Source: Larix kaempferi
Taxonomy: Eukaryota > Streptophyta > Pinopsida > Pinales > Pinaceae
Assembly (NCBI GenBank): GCA_027924585.1
Contig: BSBM01000050.1
Coordinates: forward strand, 9,666,001 to 9,730,000
Direction of reading: 5' to 3'
DNA: 64,000 nucleotides
Under the pieces are notes generated by a model. That model had not been told where the DNA came from. It searched no databases and saw nothing but the letters and a program-made list of their open reading frames with translations. Both the position numbers and the translations under genes were made by a program. This document shows positions 1 to 11,499 of this stretch, piece after piece (positions within the stretch are counted from its first letter, which is position 1; each line of letters starts with the position of its first letter).

Positions 1-557
1 GAAGTATGACATCAAGTATGTAATGTCGATGTAGTGAAGTGCAGTACGTGATTCAGTTCGACAATTGCAAGATCTCAGTATACAGAAGGTGTGCACATTG
101 GAATGAACTCCAGTTAATCTAAAGTGTGCACAGATCAATAAAAAAACAAAGAAATATCTTCTACAGTCATATCAAGGTTGTAAGACGGGGCAAGGAACAG
201 GGGGTCGGTGCCTCCTTCCAGTTGAACATGGTAAATCAGGGAGTTGTTGCTTCCTTCAGGTCGGTGCCTGTAAAACTAGGGGGTTGGAGCCTCCTTCTAG
301 TTGGTGCTAGAGAACTTTGGAAGTATTTACTTCCATGAATGTAATCTTTTAATATAAGAGAGCATTCCGTGGTTTTCTCCCGTTTGGGTTTCCACGTAAA
401 AATCCTTGTGTTATGTGTATTGCGCATGTGATGTTGAATGTTTTTTTTATGGTGAATGCATAATTTAAGTTCTAGTTTAAATTGATAAGAAGTAAAATTG
501 TTCATAACTGTGCTAATACTAATTCAACCCCCTCTCAGTATTAATAAGATTCCAAAA
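1..557 (+). repeat. 5' LTR of element A (3' part only)
   Basis: Close match to 6068-6621, including the run from CAGTTAATCT through the shared end GGTATTAATAAGATTCCAA. It ends just before the primer-binding site. The terminal CA of the 3' copy reads AA here. Many point differences from the 3' copy indicate an old insertion. Confidence 0.85.
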
Positions 558-559
558 AT

Positions 560-571
560 TGGTATCAGAGC
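560..571 (+). other. Primer-binding site (tRNA-iMet type), element A
   Basis: TGGTATCAGAGC lies two bases after the LTR end. It is the standard complement to the 3' end of plant initiator methionine tRNA, used to prime minus-strand DNA synthesis in most plant copia elements. Confidence 0.85.
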
Positions 572-622
572 GGGTGTCTTCAGTAACAAACTAACATCTG
601 GAAGATATATTCTTGCACATAT

Positions 623-2718
623 ATGGACAAGTAGGAAGGACTCTCTACCATCAGGGCACCAAGATTTGATGGCTCCAACTACACCTTCTGGAGGATAAGA
701 ATGGAAATATATTTGCAATCCCTCGGTGTTGATGTCTGGAAGTCTATTGAGAATGGTTATAGTGTTCCTGCAACCGCACCAGTTGATACATCCAAGAAAA
801 TATAGTATGAATGCAATGCAAGAGTCAGAAATGCACTATTATGTGGTTTAACAGACACTGAATTTACCAAATTCAGTGGCACTATGCTCCAAGAAAGGAT
901 GTATGGGATAAGTTGAAGAATATCTATGAAGGAGATGAGAAAGTAAAGAAGGAAAAGCTGCAGACTTACTCTGGACTATATGAATCGTTGAGAATGAAAG
1001 ATGAATAAAATGTTGCCTCATACTTCCTTCGAGTTGATGAGTTAGTAATGCCATTAAAAGTCTTGGAGTCACACTGAGTGAAGAATCAATTGTGTAGAAA
1101 ATACTAAGAACTTTGCCTCCCAGATTTGACTAAAAGGTGTCTGTGTTAGAATACAAAACCAATCTCACATATTTAACAAAGGATGAGATTCATGGGATCC
1201 TGACTGCATATGAAATGAGAACTGAAAGGGAAAATCCCACTAGAAAGGAAGCAGATTTTAAAGCTACCAAAAAAATAAAACATGAGCATGACAAAGGCTC
1301 TTGTGATGAATCAGGTGAGGAAGAAGCGAATTTTGTGAGAAAGTTGAAAATAGGGCATGACAAGTATAAGGGGAAGTTACCCTTCAAATGATTGTGGAAG
1401 AGTAGGCTACTTCACCTCAAAGTGTCCACATAAAGAAGACATAGATAGTGACAGTGAAGAATAGGCTAATTACAATGAATGAAGTTTGGCGCACACACAT
1501 GGCATCTCTGAGAATAGGAAGAAAGTTCCAAAACAAAAGAAGAGTTTGTACTCCAAGGAAGATAGTAGTTCATCCGAAGAAAGTGAATGTGATGACAGTC
1601 CAAAAGAAGTACTTTTCATGGCCTTCTCGAAAGATAAAAGTAGTGAAGAAAAGAAAAAGTAGTTTCCCTCCATCAAGAAAGACAGATTGAATGCACACAG
1701 TCAATCAATAACACTGGATAAGTATTTCTTTAGTGGAACCTTTAATTCACCTCCAAAACTTGTCGTAGAAATTAAAATAGACAGTCAATCTAAAGAAGAA
1801 GAAGCTGCAGAGTTTGACTGCTAAGGTGAACTGGTCAATGCCTTGGATGAATTAAAGAAGTTAAGAAGGAAGAACAAACTCTTGTTGGACCAACTAACAA
1901 AGTATGGAGAACAAGTCAAGCAAGCCAAGGTGGTTCAAGTGTCTCTTGAAAAACAAGTAGTGAAAAGGCAATGAATTTTGAGAAACATCTAAATTGCACA
2001 GTAGTCAAAATCAAAAATCTTGAAGAGGAGGAAGACATAACTGGAAGAGTTAGAGTAGAAAAATGATCTACTGACAAGCCTCGAACAAAAGAATAGAGAG
2101 ACCTCCTATTTAGAAGAAAAATTGGTTGAGATAAAAGGGAAAGGTCACATCATTGATACTCCGAACAACGCACATTCAAGAAGTGAAAAAACATGTCTTG
2201 AAGAAGAGATGAAGAACAAATTCAAAGACAACACATCAATCCCGAATAATATTTTGAACGATCAGAGATCACCAGTAGACAAGTCGGGACTTGGCTATGA
2301 TAGAACAACTGAAAAGTTCTGCGACAACAAGTACAATCCAAATCAAATGAAGCCAATCAGGTATGATAGTTCCTTCAGAGATCACAATTCTTTCCATTAG
2401 ACTACTAGAAGAAGGATCAATACATTGAGGTGCGCAAGGTGCAATTACAATGGTCATATTGCGAAATATTGTCAAACTGTAAGATGTTATGAATGTGATG
2501 GTTTTTGGCACAAGGCTCAATATTGTCGAAGAATAGTAAATTGTCCAGATAGGAAGACTCTACATAACATCAACCACAACACAAGGACCAAAAGGGAATA
2601 CAGACAGGTGAAGCATCAAAATGGTTGTGCACATATGAAGAAATGGGTAAAGAAAGTTACTCAAACAAATGACCCAGGGTCATCGCAAGCAGAAAGTAAT
2701 TGCTGCCCATCTTGTTGA
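623..2718 (+). pseudogene. Decayed copia gag (capsid, coiled-coil, zinc knuckles), element A
   Basis: Gag packages element RNA into virus-like particles. The ATG at 623 is followed three codons later by a stop, then by a gag N-terminus (PRFDGSNYTFWRIRM) typical of the copia UBN2-type capsid. Frames change repeatedly and stops are common. In order I see the capsid region (about 650-1200), a degenerate first knuckle (about 1390-1430, CGRVGYFTSKC), an acidic serine-rich stretch (about 1480-1680), lysine/leucine-rich coiled-coil-like segments (about 1840-2130), and two intact CX2CX4HX4C knuckles near 2431-2530 (CARCNYNGHIAKYC and CYECDGFWHKAQYC). A long gag with a coiled coil between knuckles resembles SIRE-type gags. 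Nothing after 2718 resembles pol. Confidence 0.75.
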
Positions 2719-4733
2719 TATTTGAAAGGATAAGTAAGATCCTTTATTTCAACATGATATTCATTAGGAATTAAAGGAATGTATTAGTAAGTGTTGCAAT
2801 TAGAGAACATTTGAATTTTGAAGTCGCACTAATGTTATGTTGCAAAGGAAATGTGCATTTATTTGAAAATATGTGTTGAAATGTCGCACAAGAACTCATA
2901 CATGTAACAGTAGAAATAAGGTTACAAATAAGTATTAATGATGAAAAAACATGAGGTCCACGCAGATACATAAATGAAGTTTGTATTATATTCAAAATTT
3001 TATTTTACAAGATTACATGAAGACCTTTGTTGCATAAAACAGATTTGAAGTACAAAAAGGTAGCATACTAAGGCCTATCGACAATTGAAGTACAAAGACG
3101 ATAATGGAAGCCGTGTTGAACAAAACTAAGAATCACAAAATTGATTCAAAGCCAAATCTAGAGGTCCAATTCTGCATCATGACCAGTTGGCTGCTGAGAT
3201 AGACGAAGTTCAAGATCCATCAGACCTTGCTCAATGAATTTAGAGGAGTGCGACAGTGGACAAAGCTGCAGATTTGAAGACGATGTGTTGACAGTGGACT
3301 GTTTCATTCAAATCAAGTTCAACAAGTCAAGAATTTGTTGATGTTACCTCTTTAGGAATTCAACTCTCTTTTTTTAGATTGGACAACCCCTCAACATTGA
3401 TCTGATTAACTTGCAATTGCGCGTACCAATTCATGAACTCAGATTCTTCCAATTGTGCTTGTCAAGCTCCCATGTCCACTCTCAGTTGTGCGAACTAAGC
3501 CTACTGCGACTGAACTACCGAGTGAAGACTATCGAATGAGTTGTTGAATCTCTAGAAGAAAGTAGACATGATGAATGAAGACAAGAAACTCAGAGGTTGT
3601 GACACTCAGAACAAACTTGAAAGGGAATGAACCAAGCAAACGTAACTCATTTATAGAAATGGAAGGTGGTTCTCCGCGCACGCAAAAATAAATTGAAGAG
3701 ACATTGAGGTTAATGGCATTCATGTCCACGTGATTTGAAGTTGACTATGGAGACGTCAAAATTTATTGCATGGGTTAATGAAATTAGGCAAGAGGACAAA
3801 AAGCGGAAATCCAATTCATTGTTCCGTGTGATCAGAATGATGTTGCCCAAAAAGCTCGAGTACGAAAATGACATGTCGAATTTTCTGCACGAGTTATTGG
3901 TCACGTCGTCTTGTTTCCATGCAGGCTAACATATGGACATATGTGCAAATATTCTTTGATGTCATGGCAAGATATGCAAAATTAGAAAGTGTTATGAATG
4001 TTGGTCACAGTGCAATGAATGCAACAAAAAGAAAATTTGGGTGCTGGAAGAAATCGACATGGAAGACAATGTAAGCTGGAAGCAGATGGAACTTTGTAGT
4101 GCGCAGGAAATGCGGCAAGATGGTGGCATGGAAGATTGCGCAAGGAATGAATAATTGTGAATGATTAATGAGTATGATAGGAACAAAAGATCAAGATAGA
4201 AGGAAGTTGTCAACTGTACAGGGGATCATATTCGAGATAGCTACAGAGACAATGTTGAATGTACAAATTGCCATGTGACTCATCTCTATGCAGGAACTCC
4301 AGCAAAAGGGAAGAGAATAAAGCATCAAGACAGGGGGAGTATTCGAAGCAAGAAGATGAATGAAGGATAGCGCAAAAACAAAGAAAGAATAATATGGAAT
4401 TGCGCATTAAAGGAACCTCTTTGCCATTTATGTCAAAAAAGGGAGAAAGATCATGAAGCATGTGATTAGCGCAGAGATGAAAAACAACAGAGAAGTATTG
4501 ATCAGAGGTCGCACAAAGAAACAAAGGAGAAAGATCAGAAAGCATGCATCAGTGGAAGGTATCTGCTCAGAAATTAAAGATAGTGGAAAAGCAATGACAT
4601 CAAGATGCGCAGATGAGAAAAGGCTCAAACTGGAAAGAACGTAAGGGGAGTACACACAGGGGGAGTACTGTGAACAGAACAGAGTAAGAACACATCTTCA
4701 TGAGGTGTTGACATCAATGGAAAAGGGGGAGAT
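2719..4733 (+). other. Non-coding 3' interior of element A
   Basis: About 2 kb between the gag stop and the 3' LTR. Short ORFs here show no family motif. The stretch is purine-rich on the plus strand and contains several TGCGCA or TGCACA words (for example near 4098, 4136, 4404 and 4606). The purine tract GAAAAGGGGGAGAT at 4720-4733 is the PPT that primes plus-strand synthesis. Confidence 0.6.
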
Positions 4734-4794
4734 TGTTGAACTTTGGTTGTCATTGATGTCAACTGATGTCAAGGAGGATTCAATATCCTTGTGT

Positions 4795-4985
4795 CAGTTT
4801 GAAGAAATATATGAAATCCAGTTTGAAGAATGAATAAATATATGAAATCTAGTTTGAAGAGGTAAATAAGAAATACATCCATATTGCAGAAGTACATCCA
4901 GTCTGAAGAATTACATAAGAAGTACATCCAATTTGAATAACTACATAAGAAGTACATCCAGTTTGAAGAAGCACATAAGGTACAT
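4795..4985 (+). repeat. Short degenerate tandem array in LTR of element A
   Basis: CAGTTTGAAGAA and AAGTACATCCA words recur at irregular spacing of roughly 20-35 bases, at least six times. This looks like slippage-expanded LTR DNA. Confidence 0.7.
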
Positions 4986-5437
4986 GCGCAAGTCACGAGT
5001 CCACCTAGTCATGCTACTCCAAAGGTAAATGCCAAAGAGATGGTTGGACAATTTTCGGGAGTGCACAAGAGGCTTTGGAGTAAGAAGCAGTTGGACATGT
5101 AAGGAAGTTCTGGAAGTGCACAAGACTCACCAATCGAAAGAAGTATACAATTTGTTGAAGCGGCAAGAGTCCCAGAAGAAAGTGGAGGTCGGACAAGTCA
5201 AGTGCACAAGACCCATAAGCGATGGTACTTCAAGGGTGAAAGACCACACACGAAGTGATTCCAAAGTGAGTAAGACCCACTATGTAAAGGACCAAGTATG
5301 CGCAATACCCACAAGGTGTGATACCTCAGCGGTGCAGAATATGACAAGTAGCGAAAGTGTGAAATAAGCTGGATCGTGAAGCAAGGAAGAAGGGACGCTA
5401 TGACCAACTTGTGGACATACCGTTTGCGTAGAACAAG

Positions 5438-5446
5438 TATAAATAA
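5438..5446 (+). promoter_or_regulatory. TATA box in 3' LTR of element A
   Basis: TATAAATAA lies about 700 bp into the LTR, where a U3/R boundary would be plausible. Transcription of the element would start roughly 30 bases downstream. Based on motif and position only. Confidence 0.5.
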
Positions 5447-5640
5447 GAAGCTAAGTTGGAGAGTTGAAGTAAGCTTGAAGATGCGAAAGTGGTAATACTT
5501 TGATTTGAGCAAGCTTCTAATTTTGGGGTATCAATGGCTCGTGGAACGGGAACAACACAATCTAGTAGAAGAGCCAGATGCGCAAAATGGAGCACAGCTG
5601 ATGATGCACAAAAAGATGAAGTGGTTTATCTTAGATAGAT

Positions 5641-5940
5641 GCGCAATGACAAAAGTGTAGCACAGTAGCAGATGCACAGTATGATGAACTTTATCTGAGA
5701 CAAGTGTGTAAGAACAGAAAGGCAGTATTGCAGATGGTACATAGAAGGTCACATACTATCTAAGACAAATGCACAAAGATAGAAGTGTAGCACAGCAGCA
5801 AATTCACAGTATGATGAAGTTTATCTAAGACAAGTGTGTAAGAACAGAAAGGCGGGATCATATATTATACACAGACGGTCACATATTATCTAATACATAT
5901 GCGCCAAGACAGATGTGTAGCACAGAAAAAGGTGCACAGA
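5641..5940 (+). repeat. 130-bp tandem repeat in LTR of element A
   Basis: Two units, offset by 130 bp, share GTGTAGCACAG, then CACAGTATGATGAA, then TTATCT...GACAAGTGTGTAAG. A third partial unit begins near 5898. The copies differ by scattered point changes. Confidence 0.75.
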
Positions 5941-6621
5941 TTGATCTAATATAGATGCATAAAGTCATAACAGCAACACAGTAGAGGATGCACAGTATCA
6001 ATTGAGTTTGAAGATGCATAGAAACAAAATGGTATGTTGAACCAGAGCGTAGATTGCAGAATGTGATGAAGTATGAGATCAAGTATGTAATGTTCATGTA
6101 GTGAAGTACGTGATTCAGTTCCACGATTGCAAGATCTCAGTATACAAAAGGTGCGCACACTAGAATGAACTGCAGTTAATCTGAAGAGTGTGCGGATCAG
6201 TAAAATAGAAAAGAAATATATTCTACAGTCATATCAAGGAGGTAGGACGGGGAAAGGAATAGAGGGTTGGTGCCTCCTTCCAGTTGAAGCTGGTAAATCA
6301 GGGATTCAGTGATTCCTTCAAGTCAGTGCCTATAAATCCAGGGGGTTGGAGCCTCCTTCCAATTGGTGTTGGAGAACTTCGAAATTTGGTGCTTCCATGA
6401 CTGCAATCTTTTAATATAAGAGAGAATTATGTGGTTTTATCCTGTTTGGGTTTCCACGTAAAAATATTTGTGTTCCGTGTATTGCACATGTGATGTTGAA
6501 TGCTTTTGTTTATGGTGAATGCATAATTTAAGTTCCATTTCAAATTGATAAGAAGTAAAAATTGTTCATAACTGCGCCAATACTAATTCACCCACCTCTC
6601 GGTATTAATAAGATTCCAACA

Positions 6622-7504
6622 CTCCTCTCTTCTAATTCTTTCTCGTGCTACCTCTTTTCTCTCATAATAATAAAAAAAAACCCAAAAACAATGTCCTCTT
6701 GATAATCTTTATGGAGTCTTTCATGTTGAATTAATCAACAAATGCAAGATTCCAAACAAATTTTCCCACGTAACCTTTGTTTTTAAAGAATGGGTAGATA
6801 TTTATAGTAAAAAGAGTTAAGGATATACCAAATCAACATCAAGACACAATTTCAAAATTTGACTAGCAAAACTAATCTCCTCCTTGCACCATGGGAGGGA
6901 AAAGACCAACTCTTCCTGTTATTCTTATACCTCCTCTCATAAACTTGAGAACATGAGTAAATGCAGACAAATTGATTACATAATAAACTTGACAAACAAA
7001 ACATGGCTAGGAAGAATTACAGGATCTACTCATTGTTATCAATGGCTGCGGAATTGAAGTGGACTTCTTTTTCTTGACAATCGTTGTCCATTCTTATGTT
7101 TTACCTAGATCTTGGGGTTCCGATTTTGAAGTGTGCTCATTTCCTTCTACTAAATTGGCCCAAATTCCTAAATTTTTTGAAAATGCTTAAGGATTCTCTT
7201 TCCCCGATACGAGTAGAGTGGTTCTTGTTGAACTTAAAGTGTTTTAGTCCTTTCATGGGACTTGCAAAGTTTGATCCTGTTTCTCAGTGGCTGAAACTGG
7301 TGTTACCTATTCTTATTGCTTTACAAGTTCTTCAGTTATATGGGCCATACTGATTTCTTGTTGGACTAATTCTGAATTTTCTTAAGGGTAGTTCAGATCT
7401 GGGTCTTCTTCTGTGTAGATAAATTGATTCATTATCTTTGCACTCTCCCACCACAGGGATTTACGGTGGGGTTTTTTATATTCTTTGCTCCTAGGAACGT
7501 TTTT
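6622..7504. other. Unassigned DNA
   Basis: AT-rich. The longest frame (7084-7353, 89 codons) is hydrophobic and has no family signature. No repeat or promoter that I can support. Confidence 0.4.
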
Positions 7505-7960
7505 GTAAGAGGGTGATGTATGACCTATTTAGAAACATGCTTTGCACTTAAAGATGACCTATTCACAGTCAAGTTCTTGGGTCCATGAAAAAATTGTACC
7601 AACAAGATTTATTTCAACCGAAAATCCTTTGGTGAAGTCCATTTCCACAAAAATCCTTGCAAAGGTAGTATGGGAATGCTTTAATGTTTCTGGGCTATAT
7701 GAGTGGTACTTTCCATGAGCATTCCCATTGGATTCAAGGGGAGGACTTCCCTGGAATCCCCCCTACTGGATCTTAGACGATTAAATCCAATGGAGGATCA
7801 AAAGAGGGGATCCATGGCTTCATGCATAATCTTGAACTTCCCCAGAACCAAGGCCCAAAGCTAATGATCACATCCCTATCTTCTTCAAGATCAAATTCAA
7901 GAATGAAAAACGCTTTTGCACAAGGTTTTATATAGGACTCTTGCTTCATCAAGGGCATCC
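7505..7960 (-). pseudogene. LINE ORF1 fossil: DUF4283 plus CCHC knuckle
   Basis: Read on the minus strand, the open frame at 7773-7958 carries the DUF4283 pattern (FDLEEDRDVIISFGPWFW, then CMKPWIPSFDPPLDLIV). After a frame change comes ARIFVEMDFTKGFSVEINL and TQELDCE, then a CX2CX4H knuckle start (FKCKACF...IGH) interrupted by a stop and lacking its last cysteine. This domain order is typical of ORF1 of plant L1-type LINEs, an RNA-binding protein. Neither the LINE reverse transcriptase nor a poly-A tail is visible nearby, so only an internal scrap remains. Confidence 0.7.
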
Positions 7961-8939
7961 ATGAGCTAATAACCCATTTCTATAGACCTACAAGTCGGGC
8001 CACAAGCCATTGAACTAGCACACTAGCCCATGAGAGCAGTAAAAGAGAGATTTCTCTTTAGCATATGGATCCACCAGAATAGAAAGGGAAGGTGCCTTTT
8101 GGACCCAGAAACAGTTGAGAGAAGGGATGGAACAACCATTTTGAACCATATACCAAAAGGAAATATGTTGATTTACAGTGAAATCCTCTGATCTAGAATC
8201 CATCATGCAAGGAAGAGGCCCGAGTGAAGGAGAAGGAGCCAGATCATTCACCATTGTAGAGAATAAACCTGGATTCAATCCCTGCACAAGAGTGCAGGTT
8301 GCAAGTGAGGAAGGCGAGCCAATAGTAGGCAATAGTGCCATTAGAAGAGAGAGTGAGCGGCTAGGTCAAAACTCTAGCTACCATTGCGAACATGCAATTC
8401 ACGGGCTACAGTTAACTATTTCTACCCTAGATAGCAGGCCAATATTTGTTTTGATGTAAGAATAGTGTGCCCACGTAACCTTATTTACTTAACTCAATAT
8501 ACTTAAATTAATTTTCCTTATGCCATCTTCAGCTACCACCATGGAGGAATAGATAAGGTGCACAAATGGCCATTTATACATGCACACAAATCGAGGTTTA
8601 ACTAGGACCATCATATGATAGGGAAAGATCCAATGGTGAGCAAAAATTACGAAGGAAAAGCTCACATTGGTTTCGAGGTAAGGGCAAGCGTCTTAATGAC
8701 TATATCCATCCAATAAAAAGGTTTGAATGGACGATGTACATTGATTGTGGAGGCAAAGGAGATTCTGATATGTCATGTAACTCCACCCTCTGCAATGCAC
8801 CACATCCGATCTCACAAGCCAAATCACAACTCCAATGTGCTCACGCTCCTACACCATTTTCCTTGTTATATCCAAGCAAGGGACATATAGTGACCACCTA
8901 TTTTCAAAGCTTGTTGACTTCGAAAAATTAAATGGGGTC
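7961..8939. other. Unassigned DNA next to LINE fossil
   Basis: Overlapping open frames on both strands (8178-8459 plus, 8015-8341 minus) are shadows of each other with no domain motif. Part may be the 5' portion of the LINE on the minus strand, but I cannot show it. Confidence 0.3.
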
Positions 8940-10270
8940 TAAAGTTAAACTTTGCAGTTTTGATTTTGTGTTGATTATTTATTAAATTTATTTATTTAAT
9001 TGTTGATTTTCTTGTGCAGTGATTGGGTGGTCTAGTGGTGACGCCAGCATGGAAAATTGTTCCAGGCCCTATGGCGGCATGCTGAGGTCGGATGTTTTAA
9101 TTCAGTCAGCAGTCTAAATTATTTTTATGCCGGTTGGAGGGTTGGATGGTATGGAGTTTGGAGGTGGGGTTTTAATGCCGTTTCGGATGGAGCGCGGGTT
9201 GATCAGGGGCTTTTACTGGATTTTGGTGTTCTGAAGTACGCCCATTGAATGTGTCCTCGGGCGGGTCTTATTTTCTGCCAGTTAGTTTCTTTGGTGTTTT
9301 GTGGGGTGTGGTTTGTGTTAAACATTGGTTCCTTTGTTTTTATTGGTCACTGCAATGGTGGGTGCAGGTGGTCGTCGTTATTGGGTGTTATTTTCTACTG
9401 ATTAGTTGTTCCTGGTATCAGTTTAGTTAGTTTATTCTTCACTTTTTGGTGGGGTGTGGTCTGCGTTAAATGATCCTCACTTATTTTTTCCCATTTTCTA
9501 TTATTGGTTCTGGTCTGGGTGATCGGTGCGATGGTTGGTTTCTACGGTGGTTCCTAGGGTGGTCTCTATTGTCAGTTCTGGTGTTTTTTTGGGGGACATC
9601 AGTTGTGGATTTGCTAGGCTTGGAACTTGGGGTGGTGATTGTTGTCTCGGCATCCCTGTGGTGGTTCGAAGTGTTGATTATTGGTGCTATCATCTGCACC
9701 AGTTTTTCGTGGGGGTTTTAATTTGGAGCGGTTGTCAAAGAAGCTGGTGTTATTTTCTGCTGGTAGTGCTCGCACTGGAGTGGAACTTGGGTTTCGCTTA
9801 AGGTAAAGAGATAGTGATTTTTCGTAATTCATCAAGGTCATGGTTTGCTCTCATGGGATATATATGTTTTGCAATGTCTTGGTTGAATGGAGGGATTCAT
9901 GGTCTTTGTTGTGTTTTTGTTCTTCGAACTTTGCTTGGTAAGTTTAATTACGTCCTTACACAATTAGCTTTGTTTTTTGTATGTGGATTTCCAGGCTGAA
10001 ATCATGTGAGTGTATTGGTTGTGGCGAGGACTACACGTAGGATTAGAGGTGGGTTTTTATTTTTAGTCTTTACTAATCAATTCGGTTTGATTTGCATTGC
10101 CTCTTCCGCTTATCCTATTTGGATTTTGTCTCGTTTTCCACTTTGGGTGTTGTGGATTTTTTATTGGATCCTAGGGTTGTGTTGTCTAGTTTAAATGTTC
10201 AAAAGTTGCATTTCCAATACTGTTGGAAGTTGTTCAACATATGCCTTGCCCCATATCCGTTTTTATTTTA
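8940..10270. other. GT-rich unassigned stretch with loose internal repeats
   Basis: The plus strand is strongly T- and G-rich (TGG, GGT, TTT runs), giving several short hydrophobic or Trp/Cys-rich frames. The words TTATTTTCTGCCAGTTAGT, TTATTTTCTACTGATTAGTT and TTATTTTCTGCTGGTAGT recur near 9270, 9390 and 9750. The first two are followed by GTGGGGTGTGGT and a GTTAAA word. A pyrimidine-rich AG at about 9020 and GTAAGT at about 9939 look like splice sites, but no exon can be recognised. Confidence 0.35.
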
Positions 10271-10919
10271 CTGATAAAAGTTTTGATGACCGCGGGAATT
10301 CTCTAAATCATTTTAATGGTAATATGTAGTGTCAATGATTGAATTCATTACGAAGATACGGTCGACACTAGTCTAACATAAATGAATAGGATTGATTTCA
10401 TTATGTTGATACAATAAGTTGTTATTTAAACACCTGTTATCAATTGTAGCTAGCGCATTGGACTATTGTAGTTCAGGTATGTAATGGTTGATTTCGGTTG
10501 TGTTTATTGCTTGATTATGGTATATCGGTTCTATTGAATTATATGGGTTTGATTTGCAAGATATGGGTTGCATCTAACTAGATTCACTTATAGACATGCC
10601 TTTGTCTCAAAACCTTGGTCCATAGATTTCAAATTGGTTCTAGGATATGTTGATAAAAAATAAATGGGACTAATTCTAGGTTGTTCTAAATTAATATGTT
10701 TCCAAGTTCATTATATTTACAGAACAAAATTTATAATGAATCTGATAAAATTTGTCACAGTTGCATATGCTTAAATACCTTTAAGTGCTTTAGATATGCA
10801 TCAAACTATGTAGATAGTGTTCTAGGGCTATAGGACCGTTCCAAGTACATTCCACGAATGTTTCAATTTTAAGAAACATATCCAGTAAAAAAAATGACAC
10901 AAACAATTGAGAAGCCCAA
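10271..10919. other. Unassigned AT-rich DNA left of Copia-2
   Basis: I see no gene or repeat here. It ends with the left target-site duplication of Copia-2 (AAAAG, 10920-10924). Confidence 0.4.
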
Positions 10920-10924
10920 AAAAG

Positions 10925-11487
10925 TGTTGATGTAATTGTAACTTCGGAATGTATTTCACCTATGTATATTGTACTCCTATAGAGATGTTATTATTCCTCT
11001 ATACGGAAGTGTCGTCATTTGTATTAACAAGTGTCGCAGCTTGCAAGTGATGGGTTATTAGACCACCAAGTGTGGGGTTGGCCCTGATTAGTATAACCAT
11101 GGGTTATTAGACTGAGTTAGACAAGTCATCCCTGCTAGGTTATTAGGCAGGCCAGGTCATGTATAAATAGAGTGCGGGAGGCACTCTATTTTCTCATCTC
11201 ATTATTCACTTCTACACTACTCGGAAAGTGGAGCACTAGTGGAGGAGGAGGTTCAGCTGCTAGGAGGACTATCTCTGTGTACTTTGGTTGTATCATTGCT
11301 CTTTCTATCTCTGAGGAAGTTGTGGGGTTTTTCACCTTTATGGTTTTCCCCAGTGAAACTATGTGTGTCTATTGTCTCATGTGATTGCTTGGTGTGATTG
11401 ATATGCATTGTTATAATTGATATGCTATACATGTTATTCTCTCAGTAAAGATCCTAGAGTATGTTGAATTAATGCTCAAAATTAACA
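10925..11487 (+). repeat. 5' LTR of Copia-2
   Basis: 563 bp, near-identical to 17365-17936. The main difference is a 9-base indel after GTGTCGCA. It contains a TATA box at 11162 and a conserved GC-richer block (GTGGAGGAGGAGGTTCAGCTGC). Confidence 0.92.
11162..11170 (+). promoter_or_regulatory. TATA box, 5' LTR of Copia-2
   Basis: TATAAATAG, also present at 17611-17619 in the 3' LTR. It lies about 240 bp into the LTR, a usual position for the copia promoter. Confidence 0.65.
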
Positions 11488-11499
11488 TGGAATCAGAAC
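11488..11499 (+). other. Primer-binding site of Copia-2 (variant)
   Basis: TGGAATCAGAAC directly abuts the LTR. It differs at two positions from the usual iMet complement TGGTATCAGAGC, so it is either a mutated site or a lineage variant. Confidence 0.65.

Larger units (their letters stand above)
1..6621 (+). mobile_element. Element A: gag-only copia-like LTR retrotransposon, 5' end outside window
   Basis: The first 557 bases match about 6068-6621 closely, so both are LTR copies; the window opens roughly 1.33 kb into the 5' LTR. An iMet-type primer-binding site follows the first LTR, a purine tract precedes the second, and the 3' LTR has TG...CA ends. The interior (558-4733) holds only gag remnants; I see no protease, integrase or RT. 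This fits the gag-only 'TR-GAG' class of non-autonomous plant elements (family knowledge). The target-site duplication cannot be checked because the left end is missing. Gag carries many stops and frameshifts, so the copy is dead. Confidence 0.8.
4734..6621 (+). repeat. 3' LTR of element A
   Basis: Begins TGTTGAACTT directly after the purine tract and ends CCAACA. At 1888 bp it is long for a copia LTR. It contains a TATA box (5438-5446), a TTTGAAGAA-rich array (about 4795-4985) and a 130-bp tandem repeat (about 5641-5940). Its last 554 bp match the 5' LTR fragment at the window start. Confidence 0.8.

Noticed and set aside
1137-1391. 84-codon plus ORF as a separate small gene
   Set aside because: It is a piece of the decayed element A gag: it follows directly from the capsid text in a shifted frame.
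9470-9801. Overlapping ORFs of 83 and 91 codons on plus, 72-75 on minus
   Set aside because: Composition-driven frames in GT-rich DNA; four frames open over the same bases and none with a domain.
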